The notes: generated from the sequence alone by a model not told the origin. Counted from the first letter of the stretch, positions 51,504-63,682 are shown. The stretch: 64,000 bases of DNA from Albugo candida (GCA_040437565.1 JBDOQK010000083.1:1-64000); one strand, 5' to 3'. Program-made: numbers and translations.

Positions 51504-54222
51504 ATGAACGAAAGAGAAATTTCCTGGGCACAGTATGACGCTGACGTCGAGGATGGAATGAATGGTACTGAAAGCAGTCTTTCCTCTAACAGCAGCTGTA
51601 GTGATCTATCGACAAATTGGATACAATCCAGTCAAAGAATTCTCGAAGATTTCAGGCGCATCAAACAACGAAATCAAAGATACCACAACCACGACGACTT
51701 CTTTCACTCGTCAACAAACTCGTCCTCTTCATCCTCTTCAACCTCTTCTGATTCGTCACTTACCTCAAAGTCTCAGTGTATAAATACCGATATCTCAACT
51801 CAACTTGGCCTATTAGATGACATACATTCACCTGCCGACCAACAAGACCTACCATGTCAACCCTCCCTTGATGACTCTGACACTCAAGTCGGACGCCCAC
51901 CGATTCATTTTCACCCGTTCCAGCCTCGAAGCTGTACAATTTCCTCAAGTCTTCTCACATCGAACTCATTTCACACGACTGAGTTTCTTAAAGCTGTCAT
52001 AAAGCAATGTACTGCGCCAGTCGTTTGTCGGTATGAAGAGTCCAAGGGCAAAGCTATTGTTGCCAAAAAATTCATTCCTGGTGCTAGTCGGTTATGGACT
52101 GAGCACCCGCTAGTAGCCATCCAGCCCTTAAGCAACAAGACTCAATTGGATTGCTGTGACTATTGTTTCCTCCCGTTGTGTGGTGAGTACCGCAAAATGT
52201 GGGCGGAACTCTGTGAGGCATGGAAACAGATTCAAGTAACAACTTTCCTCAAGGAAAAAGAACTCAATGAGCCCATCCTCACGGACGATTTGGAACTTGT
52301 TCTTGATCGTTATGGCATTCAGAAGCAAAATTGCGGGCTCATGGGACCTGCTTGCTCCTGTGTTTGTGGAGAGTCCTACTGCTCAAAGCATTGTAGAGAC
52401 AAAGCTCTTGAAGAGTATCACATATTATTATGTCCTCGGATTCTACCTCACGAAATGGACCAACTCAATGCATTAATGAGGCAACGAGTACCCCTATCAA
52501 ACTTAAATGCGAACAGTCTAGCTGAAGAGTACTCACCAACGGCAGTCTTACACGCATACGCAAATTTGAACGATGATTACAGCCTTATTGTCAAACTTGT
52601 GGCCCGTATCGTATGCGACTTTATTCGTACAGGGAATCTCAATTCAGGTTTGGCGGTCGATGGATTCCACCGACGATCCATGAGTGATGTTCTTCTCAAA
52701 TTAGAAGGGCGATTTCAGTCGATCTCTACTTCCACCAACGCGAGTGCTTACAACGTACTTTTGAAAATGCATCAATCATTCGTTGAAGCAGTCCGATGGA
52801 GTCTTCAATTCCTTGAAGAAACGAACAAATTAAATAGCAAAAACGCTGAAGAAACTTTCAAAATGTGCTCTCAGGTTTTCAGTTTTGAATTTTTTATTGC
52901 TCTTTTTGAATCGATTGGCATGAATACTATCAGCATGGAGATTGATCATCCTATTCTCGCTCTGATCGATATACTCGATCCTCATGAGCTGGCGATGTCA
53001 TTTTCAGCATCCCAAGGACNNNNNNNNNNNNNNNNNNNNNNNNNNNNNNNNNNNNNNNNNNNNNNNNNNNNNNNNNNNNNNNNNNNNNNNNNNNNNNNNN
53101 NNNNNNNNNNNNNNNNNNNCCATCCTCACGGACGATTTGGAACTTGTTCTTGATCGTTATGGCATTCAGAAGCAAAATTGCGGGCTCATGGGACCTGCTT
53201 GCTCCTGTGTTTGTGGAGAGTCCTACTGCTCAACGCATTGTAGAGACAAAGCCCTTGAAGAGTATCACATATTATTATGTCCTCGGATTCTACCTCACGA
53301 AATGGATCAACTCAACGCATTAATGAGGCAACGGGTACCCCTATCAAACTTGAATGCGAACAATCTAGCTGAAGAGTACTCACCAACGGCAGTCTTACAC
53401 GCATACGTAAATTTGAACGATGATTACAGCCTTATTGTCAAACTTGTGGCCCGTATCGTATGCGACTTTATTCGTACAGGGAATCTCAATTCAGGTTTGG
53501 CGGTCGATGGATTCCACCAACGATCCATGAGTGATGTTCTTCTCAAATTAGAAGGGCGATTTCAGTCAATCTCAACTTCCACAAACGCGAGTGCTTACAA
53601 CGTGCTTTTGGAAATGCATCAATCATTTGTTGAAGCAGTCCGATGGAGTCTTCAGGTTCTTGAAGAAACGAACAAATTAAAGAGCAAAAATGCTGAAGAA
53701 ACTTTCAAAATGTGCTCTCAAGTTTTCAGTTTTGAATTTTTTATTGCTCTTTTTGAATCGATTGGCATGAATACTATCAGCATGGAGATTGATCATCCTT
53801 TTCTCGCTCTGATCGATATACTCGATCCTCATGAGCTGGCGATGTCATTTTCAGCATCCCAAGGACAAAGTGCGATTAATAGTGATGAAAACCTTTTGCG
53901 TGTGCGAAACGTACTTAAAGTGCTTCCTTGCTTGAAGCAACATCAAGAATCAGTCACCCAATTGCAAGGAATCACGGGATCAGCATTTTACTCGCTGATT
54001 TGCACACTGAATCGTAGTTGTGAGCCGAATGTGACCGTTTTATACACGAAGAATTGTGATGCTCATGTGGTTGCGATTCGAGACGTTGCTGAAGGAGAAG
54101 AGCTATGTATTGCTGATGTTGATGTTGATCTCGATGTGGATGCTCGAGATATCGTGTTGCACGAGTGTGATCCCAAGTGTGGTTGCACTTGTGTGCACGC
54201 GGGTCAGATGGTTGTAGTTTAA
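51504..54222 (+). CDS. SET-domain protein, ATXR2/SMYD-like (first)
   Basis: A single-exon gene broken by gap 53020-53119. The N-terminus is Ser-rich. SET-N follows (VVCRYEESKGKAIVAKKFIP, ASRLWTEHPLVAIQP), then a Cys-rich MYND-like insert (CCDYCFLPLCGEY .. CSCVCGESYCSKHCRDKALEEYHILLC), a long helical spacer, SET-C with LICTLNRSCEPNVTVLY (family: MNHSC.PN) and VAEGEELCIADVD, and a post-SET cluster CDPKCGCTC. This matches protein-lysine methyltransferases of the SMYD/ATXR2 type. NRSC replaces the usual NHSC, so catalysis is not certain. 52273-53019 recurs as 53120-53866 with about 22 differences in 747 bp. If merged, the protein is 623 residues. Confidence 0.8.
52273..53866. repeat. 747-bp diverged direct repeat across a gap
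   Basis: The two halves (52273-53019 and 53120-53866) align without indels but differ at about 22 positions, several changing amino acids (e.g. SKHC to STHC, LKMHQ to LEMHQ). Both frames stay open. This differs from the other gap repeats, most of which are identical. Two haplotypes joined end to end or a real partial gene duplication are both possible. Confidence 0.8.
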
Positions 54223-54402
54223 AAAGACGTCGACTTCATGATCTGATTCTGTGGTGGGCTCTCTATATGAATGCAGTCAAGTCCAGGAACTGAGTAATTG
54301 AGCACACCTTTGGCGACTACGGAACCAGAATTCTTCTGGATAGAACGTATATAGAACGTGTATAAGAAATGTAACCTTGATCATTATTACCATGTAACCT
54401 CA

Positions 54403-54967
54403 TCATATGTAAGTGAGCGTTTCCGGTGGACCGAATTTGCAGCTTCCAGGCTCGTACGATTCTACGTGAGATGCCATTTGTGCGATAGAGCAGCTTCCAC
54501 AGCAAAAAGAGTACGCAGCGTCTTTGGCCGGACCTCCAGGAATCCCGTATCGTTTCCGAATTGTTGTGCGCAATCGAGCGAGACTCAGTACGAGCGCAAT
54601 GACAGCAATGATAATAAGAAAATCCCAGAATGCACTTCTCGTGCAAGCTGCGATCAGCGCGACAAGATAGACGACACCAAATATTCCTATTACTTGGTTG
54701 TAGCTCAGAAGTCCAAGACGCTGCGAAATCTGAGCGACCGATATTCCAGGACAGCAAAATGACATAAATCCTAATTGTATGTTAATTATGTTGAGACAGA
54801 GAAGTATTCAAGTGCGTACCATTCGGAACGAGCGACTCGGTAAACCCAAACAAACCAGTTTTCCAGCGTCCTGTTACAATCCCATGTTCATCGGTTCCAG
54901 GAACGGAATTTCCTGACATAACTGCAATTTTAACATCTTGTGGCTGTGCAGATGGACTCGAGTGCAT
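54403..54967 (-). CDS. PLAC8-family membrane protein
   Basis: Two exons (54820-54967, 54403-54770; 49-nt intron), 171 residues. The N-terminal part has GRWKTGLFGFTESLVPNGFM leading into SFCCPGISVAQISQRLG, the first Cys cluster. Two hydrophobic helices follow (IFGVVYLVALIAACTR; FWDFLIIIAVIALVLSLA), then RTTIRKRYGIPGGPAKDAAY and SFCCGSCSIAQMASHVES. This Cys-rich order is typical of PLAC8/Cornifelin proteins, which in plants affect cell size and metal transport. The function here is unknown. The first exon recurs beyond gap 55012-55111 as an exact 144-bp repeat (54868-55011 = 55112-55255), an assembly duplicate. Confidence 0.82.
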
Positions 54968-55255
54968 CGCGAGAGAATATTAGAAATATCTAGTGGATTT
55001 GTAAGATCCCANNNNNNNNNNNNNNNNNNNNNNNNNNNNNNNNNNNNNNNNNNNNNNNNNNNNNNNNNNNNNNNNNNNNNNNNNNNNNNNNNNNNNNNNN
55101 NNNNNNNNNNNGTCCTGTTACAATCCCATGTTCATCGGTTCCAGGAACGGAATTTCCTGACATAACTGCAATTTTAACATCTTGTGGCTGTGCAGATGGA
55201 CTCGAGTGCATCGCGAGAGAATATTAGAAATATCTAGTGGATTTGTAAGATCCCA

Positions 55256-55609
55256 CTGTTAAATTCAACCACTAAGAGACGCTTAATTATAGATCAGATG
55301 TTGGATGCGTCGCCAATTTGATCGACGGCTACTAGCACGGTTCGCGTGTGAACCGTTCAGCAAATAATCGAGGTGATACTTGTAATAATATCAATATAAC
55401 ACACATATAGCAAACAATCAATTTATTTTACGATTTCACCGAAATTCTAACCTATGTACCCGCATCATTATCGCATGACTTAAACATATTTTTTTGACAC
55501 AATTTGGTACTTGATTCCAATTATTGGCCGGACAGGCCGTAACGTCCAAACCTGACTGGATCATTCTTTCTAGGACATTGTAACCCTTTGTCCTGACGTA
55601 AACGCTTAC
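55256..55609. other. Intergenic, PLAC8 promoter side
   Basis: No gene seen. It holds the upstream region of PLAC8 and the 3' flank of the second SET gene. Confidence 0.4.
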
Positions 55610-57813
55610 TCAGGGCGAATCCGTTTCGTCGTATTGCACAGAGAGCTCCTCGCCTTGCTACACAATACACACATTACAATGGTAAACATTGGGCACCGCG
55701 AAAGCCGCACCCACCTTCACATTCTTGATCACAAAGACGCTAGCCTGTCCACTCCGAGTAAAAAGGACGGTACAATTCGGGGTGACATTGTGGTTCATAG
55801 TGCAAATGATTGGTAAGAAGGCGCTGCCAATCACATTCGGTATCAAGATATCCATTGAATCAGAATCAGAATCAGATAATTCCGCATTGGTTTCTGATAA
55901 CACCAACAATAGCGTTTGTTGTACGCGTTGAATGCTTTCTTCAAGAGTGCTTGAAATGAGTTGTTCGGTCTGTAAGTCCATCAATGATATCTGAAGCGTT
56001 TGGNNNNNNNNNNNNNNNNNNNNNNNNNNNNNNNNNNNNNNNNNNNNNNNNNNNNNNNNNNNNNNNNNNNNNNNNNNNNNNNNNNNNNNNNNNNNNNNNN
56101 NNNATTGGGCACCGCGAAAGCCGCACCCACCTTCACATTCTTGATCACAAAGACGCTAGCCTGTCCACTCCGAGTAAAAAGGACGGTACAATTCGGGGTG
56201 ACATTGTGGTTCATAGTGCAAATGATTGGTAAGAAGGCGCTGCCAATCACATTCGGTATCAAGATATCCATTGAATCAGAATCAGAATCAGATAATTCCG
56301 CATTGGTTTCTGATAACACCAACAATAGCGTTTGTTGTACGCGTTGAATGCTCTCTTCAAGAGTGCTTGAAATGAGTTGTTCGGTCTGTAAGTCCATCAA
56401 TGATATCTGAAGCGTTTGGAATGGATGATCGATTTCCATGCGAATGTTTTTCACAACAAACAATCCGACAAGCTGCGCATATACATCCACATTCAGGCAT
56501 TCTTTGCAGGCTGTTATAACCGATTCTGCAGTGAACGCTGGACTGGAACTTCCAATCGAATCTAAGAAACTGGCCACATTTTCCATCAATCCAACCATCA
56601 AGTACTCAAACGCTTGATGCAACACTGCTTCTAAACTTGCTCGAAATGCTTCCTCACTCTTCCCGTAATGTTCTTCTCTTTCAAATTCTGCTACATTCCA
56701 CCACGGTGGCGTATTGAATTGCTCAATGACAGCCCGCGCGTTTGGTAAATTGCTGGTCTTAATGTACCCAATCAAAATCTTGGCCAAAATTTTCGCTGCA
56801 AGAACAAATAGCTCATTCGTTTCTACGGAAACGAATTGTGAGAACGAATTGTGATGAATTGAATTGAATCGTACGTTTTGCGAATGCAAAAAATTGTGTG
56901 ATGGCCGAAACCTGTTGCTTGGAACCAGCGCAGAGGAGACCGTGTGAGTCCCAGAATGCATCCTGCTGACATTCGATAGAGCAGTATATCTCATCCTCAC
57001 AGGAAGGACACTTGACTGCGCTTTCCGCGAGCGAAAAAACTTCACAAGCATCTTGCAACCGCCCGATTGCAGACGACTCGACTTCGATCGGACTGAACGA
57101 CTTAGTCTGATGCATGCTAAAGTACGAAATTGTATCTCGCAGATCTTGCAGGCTTGCGATCTGATTCTGATTCGAAATTTTTCTCATTTGTGCGATTTGA
57201 TGGACACGAGCCCATTCCGCTTCTAATTCGATCAACGGCGTGAAACAATTGGCGCAACAAGTAATGTGCATTTTGTTGACTTCTTGTTGTAATGCGGCAT
57301 ATGGAANNNNNNNNNNNNNNNNNNNNNNNNNNNNNNNNNNNNNNNNNNNNNNNNNNNNNNNNNNNNNNNNNNNNNNNNNNNNNNNNNNNNNNNNNNNNNN
57401 NNNNNNGACTTAGTCTGATGCATGCTAAAGTACGAAATTGTATCTCGCAGATCTTGCAGGCTTGCGATCTGATTCTGATTCGAAATTTTTCTCATTTGTG
57501 CGATTTGATGGACACGAGCCCATTCCGCTTCTAATTCGATCAACGGCGTGAAACAATTGGCGCAACAAGTAATGTGCATTTTGTTGACTTCTTGTTGTAA
57601 TGCGGCATATGGAAGTTCTTTCCATAATAGTTCGGTTGGATGACAGGACTTGGTGGCGTAAATGGCTTTAGCGGTCTGATCAGAAGACACATGATTACAA
57701 GCGATTGGTGCAGAAGGAAGATGACGCTCTATTAATTGCTGAATGTAATTGCCAGCAATCGGAATCGATATTGGTTTCTCCTTCGCATCCACCGAATTTG
57801 CCGCTTTTATCAT
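55610..57813 (-). CDS. SET-domain protein, ATXR2/SMYD-like (second)
   Basis: Three exons once two gaps are collapsed (56875-57813, 55715-56822, 55610-55657; introns 52 and 57 nt), 456 residues. The order matches the first SET gene: ATKSCHPTELLWKELPYAAL, Cys pairs CCANCFTPL and CPSCEDEIYCSIECQQDAFW, a helical spacer with RMEIDHPFQTLQISL (first gene: SMEIDHPILALIDIL), SET-C with PIICTMNHNVTPNCTVLFTR, and after the last splice VKQGEELSVQYDE. It is shorter and lacks the post-SET Cys cluster. MNHNVTPN replaces MNHSC-PN. Gaps 56004-56103 and 57307-57406 carry repeats of 316 bp (one difference noticed) and 208 bp. Probably an old paralog of the 51.5-54.2 kb gene. Confidence 0.78.
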
Positions 57814-58922
57814 GTTAATGCATACGTTTTTTGGAAGAAGATAATGTGCCGATGGTGTAAGCTCTATAGTGCGCGTTCGATGATAGGCGACATGGTAAAG
57901 ATGTTGACAATATAAGAAGAAAGACGTAGAAAAAAAGAAGGCAGTAAAGAGAACTCTTACTTAGTTGCTCTATGGAATTCCACATGGCGACCAATTCAAG
58001 GTTGTCATTGGATGATATTGTACACAGGAATATCAACATAGGAGATACATTGTATATTATACCAATCACAATGCGTAGAGGGCCGCCTATGTGAGAGACA
58101 CAGAACAAAGCCGCGCGTAATACGGTAGTTTTTCGTACAAAATGCGGCCATATTCGTCAGTACAGAGGCAGTTTGAGAATGAGAAGGTAACGACCCGGGT
58201 TTCTGTGCCGGGTCTGCGCGGTGACTTGGGGCAGGGATCCACACAATGATTAAAAGAAACGGCTTAACGAATTGCTCACAGTGGTCTCTACTATGCTATC
58301 ATTGCAGATTATAGATATCTTTCTGATCTATACATATGGACAAACGCAAATTTCACTACTCGGAACGACATGTTGCCCCATTGAGTCGAGAACGTCGGTG
58401 AGTATGTCGATACCAGGAGCGTCTCCAGGCGTGTGGTATCACAAAATGACGTATGAGGCGATTATGTGTCTCACGTTCCGGTGTGATGTGCGCGGCTTGC
58501 TTAACAAGAGTGACGCTATTCTATGTGAGACGTCTGACAAGTCGGGTAACCAATTGCTTCTACGGTCCTCCACATCCACACTTTCCTCCTATCAGGGTTG
58601 CGGAAGGAACTGTGCATAATTTGCTAGGCCAGAATAGTTTTTGTCCAATCACTTTACGTCGGATGGAAACACACGACTACGTCATTGATTAAAAAATCAA
58701 GCTTTAGCATTAGTTATATCGCAGCATCGGATGTAAGGGGGTTACTGCCGTAGTCAATTGTATGGCGTACTTAGGCAATCATGCTTGCAAAGAATACATG
58801 TATCCTCCATGGTAAAGTATTTGACACAGAGAAATGACTGTAACCTATACTTTTTTACCCAGACCTATAGGATGCGTAACCTCTTCATTTGGATAGAACG
58901 ATAAGATATGCAATAATAGCCG
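57814..58922. other. Intergenic, 1.1 kb, one hairpin
   Basis: No supported gene; open frames around 58272-58692 and on the minus strand lack family features. A 7-bp perfect stem GACCCGG/CCGGGTC with a 9-nt loop lies near 58192-58216. Confidence 0.4.
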
Positions 58923-60497
58923 CTAGGAGATGTTTGCAGGTTTAAATACATTGAACCCATCGCCTGCAGTGCTCACAAGAACGCCGGGGCACTGCGGGTG
59001 AAAATGAAGCTCTTTGATATCTTTTTGCCCCTGATGAATGAATAATAATTGTGGAGGGACTTCACACTGTACCCCTTTCGAGTCCGCATCATTTATAAAA
59101 TCAGATGCATCCACGTCTTCTTCCACGCTTAAATCCCATATACTAATCTGATTATCTGCACCTGAGACAGCGATTACAGACTCATCGCACGGATGCCATT
59201 CCAGCGATGTGATTGGAGCTGTGTGATACCGAAAATGAGCGACTGGAGTTTCTCTACACAAATCAAATATTATGACAGACCATTAGGAATAGGTACACGA
59301 AATGACTTACGCTTTGAAATTTCGGAGATCCCAAATTTTGAAAGATCCGTCATCAGATCCAGATGCTAAGAGATGTGCGACATTTCGGTTCCAACTGAGT
59401 ACATTCACGTCATCATCATGACCTGTGACATTTATCATAGAGCCAGCTTTGCGTCGCGTGTCCCAGATCCGGATCGTTTTATCAGCAGAACCAGATGCAA
59501 ATACAGTGGCTTCGTTGGGACTCCATTGGAGGTCCTCAATAGAGCTCTGGTGACCTGAGAAGGGGACTTTGTCGATCACCCAGGCGCTCTCTTGAGGCAA
59601 CCATCGATAGATAAATTTGCTACAGTCACCCGTTAGCAGGTGGCCTTTCGAAACAAGCGACCAATCCATTGCAAAGCCTTCCTCTGGATGGCCGTGAAAT
59701 GTTTGCACAGGTATCACCTTTGTCGCTATCGATGGATCATTTCCATTCAAAGAATCAAGTTGTGTTGAAATATCCCAAATATGAACCTTTCCAGTATCAG
59801 ACCACGTAGCAACAATTGAAGAGGATTGATGCATCGAGCGTATACGATTAATGCCTCCTTTATGCGGTATTGTGCGTGTATGTAGAACTGAATTGTGGTC
59901 CGTGTTATTTTCTGAGTCTGAGTCATCCGAATCAGATTGTGATGTTTTGCTGCGATGTAATTCAGTCATTTTCATGATAGTGATCTGATTCTCTTCAGAT
60001 TTGAGCGCTTGTGATCCAGCAACCATAAAAACAGTCATTGGAAACTAGTGAAAAGCAATGTTAGCACAAAACACTAAGCAATACACATGATCATCACATA
60101 CTTGAGTACGACAGTTGCCTAAATCGTCTCGGAGGATATCGATACTCAAAGCAGGCCATTCGGCAGTTATTGCGTGGTACATATCATAAGCGCTACTATC
60201 ATAATCGAGTTCTTCGTCCTCTGCAAGAGTATCAACACCAGGTAAAAACACTTTGTGTTGTGTGTGCATATGGGAACGGTCTTCCTCTTGCATGGCTTGA
60301 TCATCATTATCTGTGGCATCAACAACCACATTATCTTCTTCCGAGTCATGCATGAAATCGTCTTCGCTATCGCCTTCACTTTCGGAAAAGCTTTCACAAT
60401 TTGCATTGTCTTCATGATCATCTATCCCATGAGCTTGATCTGAAACTTCCGATGGGTTTGATGCCGCTTTTTGGTGATTTCCAGTCTTTGGCTTCAT
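58923..60497 (-). CDS. GRWD1: Glutamate-rich WD-repeat protein GRWD1/Rrb1
   Basis: Three exons (60102-60497, 59311-60044, 58923-59253; introns both 57 nt), 486 residues. An acidic N-terminus (SEGDSEDDFMHDSEEDN) leads to the family block VFLPGVDTLAEDEELDYDSS, AYDMYHAITAEWPALSIDI. WD repeats follow: VATWSDTGKVHIWDI, HPEEGFAMDWS, HQSSIEDLQWSPNEATVFAS with IRIWDTR, DDDVNVLSWNRN and ITSLEWHPCDESVIAVSGAD, ending with FHPQCPGVLVSTAGDGFNVF. Family members are chaperones of ribosomal protein L3 and histone-binding proteins in the nucleolus. The first ATG of the frame (60497) was taken. Confidence 0.92.
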
Positions 60498-60736
60498 TGA
60501 TCCTTGATATCCAGCCACCGCAAAGAAGCAGCTGATTGGGTACTTGGTAGTATATTACTGGTTAATAATCACGTCGTGTTTACGTGCACGATTGGCTGAA
60601 AGATGAATGTCTATGGCACATCCGTAGCTCATGTTATTTACGAGACACAAAACTAGGAGGAAGAAATTGATTAAATCAATATGATTGGGCTGTTACGTCG
60701 TGACATCCTATTGGCGATAATGTGCTAGCTCAGAGT

Positions 60737-62544
60737 ATGACTGCCGATAAAAGTACGAAATACGATCGACAATTGCGACTTTGGGGTCCCGAAGGCCAAG
60801 AAAAGCTTGAAAATACGCACGTTTTACTGGTGAATGCGAGTGCAACAGGATGCGAGGCTTTAAAGAATCTTGTTTTACCTGGAATTGGTAAATTCACGAT
60901 CGTAGACAATCAAAATATCACGATTGCGGAATGCTCGCGGAACTTTTTCGTATCTCATTCGGACTTGGGATCTTCAAGAGCTTCCTCGGCGACCAGAAAT
61001 CTTCTTGAGTTGAATCCGGAAGTGCATGGTCATTTTGAAATGATGGATTTGAACACCGCCTTAACCGAAGGTATATCCACAAAAGTTGAGACAAACACGT
61101 CCACTCACCGCATCGTCAGATTCATTTTTGAAACAGTTCCAGATTGTCATTGGATCACAATTGTGCGATCATGAGATCCAACTACTTAGCAAGCACTGCT
61201 ATGAACACTCCATTCCTTTGATCGTTACGTTCGTGATGCAGTCTGGTTCTTCTATTCTCACTACCGGCTTGCTTTGTCGATTAGATAGCCAATACAGTCG
61301 GTCTACTAGGATATTGCCGATTGCAAGTGGCACAACACATTATTTTGGATATTAAACCGGATCCTCCACAATTTGATCTCCGATTAGATTGTCCATTTCC
61401 AACTCTGCTCGGATTCGCTAGTCAATTGAATCTCAGTAATCTTTCCTCAATCGACCATGCTCATGTTCCCTATATCGTCATTCTGCTCCAAGCTATGGAA
61501 CGTTGGCAAGAGATGCACGAAGATCGCATCCCAAAGTAAGTGTGTTGTCCACACATGTTTTATGATTACCATTTGATGTTCTACTGGCTCTAATGTTCAG
61601 GACTCTTGACGAGAAGAATGAATTCAAAAATCTCATCAAATCTATGAGCAGAAAACCGTATGGCGAGGAAGTCAATTTTACAGAAGCGGTGGACAACTCC
61701 CACAAAGCATACAGCCTCACTGAAATACCGGAAGATGCAAAAAAAGTTCTTGAATTGGCTGAAACGAAAAAGCTCTCAACGTCAGATTTGTCCAATCCGA
61801 CTGCAGAAGCGATGTTTTGGATTCTTGCAAAAGCTGTTCAAGATTTCCGAAATTACGATAATGGCCGTCTTCCGCTGGCTGGAATAATTCCAGACATGAC
61901 CGCCGCTACGGAGTACTATATTACGTTACAGCAACTATATCGAACAAAAGCCCAATCAGATGCCGAGCAAGTTGCTCATTTTGCTCACAAACGTGCGGAA
62001 ATTGATGATTTGCCAATATCATCCTTGTCACTGGAACGTATTGCAGAATTCTGCAAAAAAGCGAATTGTGTTGCGGTAAGCCACAACGAAATCAGGCATT
62101 CCCAAGTTTATTACTCGTTCGTAGATGCTACAAACAAAAAGCATCGTCCAGGAATTTGAAGCACCTGATTTCTCTGACATTGACTGGGAGGACGAGGATC
62201 CATTACAGTCTCCGCTCATTTGGTATTTCTGTTTTCGAGCGGTACTCTTATTCCTATCCCAATTACAGCGCCCTCCTGGTGCAACTACTGAAGATCAGGA
62301 ATGGTTACTGAATCATGCGCATCAATTGGCTATAAAAAGCGATATGAAAACTCATTTACCTAATTCTGATCATATCCGTGAAATATCGCGATTTGCTTCG
62401 TCAGAACCGCACAATATTGCCGCGCTGATTGGAGGAATTGCATCTCAAGAAGCGATAAAACTCATCACGGGACAGTTTATGCCGATCAATCATACGTATC
62501 TATACAATGGAATCAATGGGACGGCTGCAACGTACAAATTTTAA
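60737..62544 (+). CDS. NAE1: NEDD8-activating enzyme E1 regulatory subunit
   Basis: Five exons: 60737-61070, 61120-61245, 61298-61535, 61601-62075, 62125-62544 (introns 49, 52, 65 and 49 nt), 530 residues, the usual size of NAE1/AXR1. Diagnostic text: TKYDRQLRLWGPEGQEKLEN at the start, ALKNLVLPGIGKFTIVDNQ, ECSRNFFV, FQIVIGSQL, SVGLLGYCRLQV, LRLDCPFPTL, EAMFWILAKAVQDF, AGIIPDMTAATEYYITLQQL, PHNIAALIGGIASQEAIKLI and the end YLYNGINGTAATYKF. With UBA3 it adenylates NEDD8 for cullin modification; this subunit lacks the catalytic Cys, as in the family. It is divergent from GRWD1 (239 bp between starts). Confidence 0.93.
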
Positions 62545-62567
62545 TGAAATATCGATATTCAGTTAAA

Positions 62568-63682
62568 TCAATCTTTTTCCTCCAATGATCTTGCGATCGC
62601 TAGCGCGATCTCATTTTCATCGTACTTCACTTCTTTGTCCTGGACCTGCGTATTGGTACTCGTATGTGATATCACTGAATCCCCTGTAGACTGTGCCGTT
62701 GAATTCTGCATCATTTGTGACATTTGCTGCATAAGCGTCGGATTCTGTTGCAGCATTTGCAGCGACTGGTTCAACATGTGTGGATTTTGAAAAGCTTGTG
62801 CGATCATCGGGTTTAGTTGAGAAGCCATTTGTAGTAAGGGATTGGAGCTGATAGAGGGTGATTGCGTTGTCTGCGGCGTGCTGAGCGTAGATAGAGGCGA
62901 GTTGACACTTGCGACTGATCGAACGATGCCTACCACGTCGTCAATGACACGTTTGCCTTCATTTAATTGATTCCACTTTTCTGCGGTAGGAACCAGCGTC
63001 AAATGATCCTAGATGAACAGATAAGGTCGACGCGCTAAAATANNNNNNNNNNNNNNNNNNNNNNNNNNNNNNNNNNNNNNNNNNNNNNNNNNNNNNNNNN
63101 NNNNNNNNNNNNNNNNNNNNNNNNNNNNNNNNNNNNNNNNNNTGAACAGATAAGGTCGACGCGCTAAAATAGGATATTGCGTACCTCAACAATTCCTTCC
63201 TGAAATCCGAGCCAATGAAGACACTCCAAGGCGCGAGGAACGTTGAGAAGTTTGGCTTGTAATGTGACATTTGAAAGGCGAAGCTTGCGGTACTTTTCTT
63301 CATTTGGATGCTGAACAATGTTTTCACATATTTTCTGCAATGTTTGTAAAGCGGATAGTGAGTCGCCACTTGCTTTCATCTCTTCGAGATACGAGCGTAG
63401 AATAGCAGACGGTTGCGTAATGCGTAGAAGACTTTTATTGACAGTCAAATGGATCGCACAGCCATCAAAGATTCGATACTCTCCAAGTTTCTTATCATTT
63501 TTGAGGATCTGTCCTTTGAAAATCAATCGCTGGGCAGCCACAGGATATGCAGTCGGATTCTTTTCTTCCAGTTGCTGTTTGAGTGCGAGCACCGTTGTAT
63601 CTTTCAACTTATTAAGACAAACTTGGAAAGGTTCGGTTTCCCCTCCGACAGCTTTTATAACGAGTTTTGATTCGGAATCCAT
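62568..63682 (-). CDS. Ubiquitin-like / PUB-domain protein
   Basis: Two exons (63185-63682, 62568-63008), 312 residues; the intron contains gap 63043-63142. Residues 1-80 form a ubiquitin-like domain (LALKQQLEEKNP, AAQRLIFKGQILKNDKKLGE, GCAIHLTV). A PUB domain follows (ALQTLQKICENIVQHPNEEK; KLRLSNVTLQAKLLNVPRAL; LHWLGFQEG; then LTLVPT after the splice), which in PNGase and HOIP binds p97. The rest has STI1-like Met/Gln/Pro-rich repeats (NPLLQMASQLNPMIAQAFQN; QMLQQNPTLMQQM) as in ubiquilins, and ends with a UIM-like helix (DENEIALAIARSLEE). It probably links ubiquitinated clients with p97 and the proteasome. Convergent with NAE1, 23 bp between stops. Confidence 0.85.

Noticed and set aside
58192-58216. 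GC-rich hairpin as a possible structured RNA
   Set aside because: Only 7 bp long with no recognisable RNA family or promoter; too weak to call.
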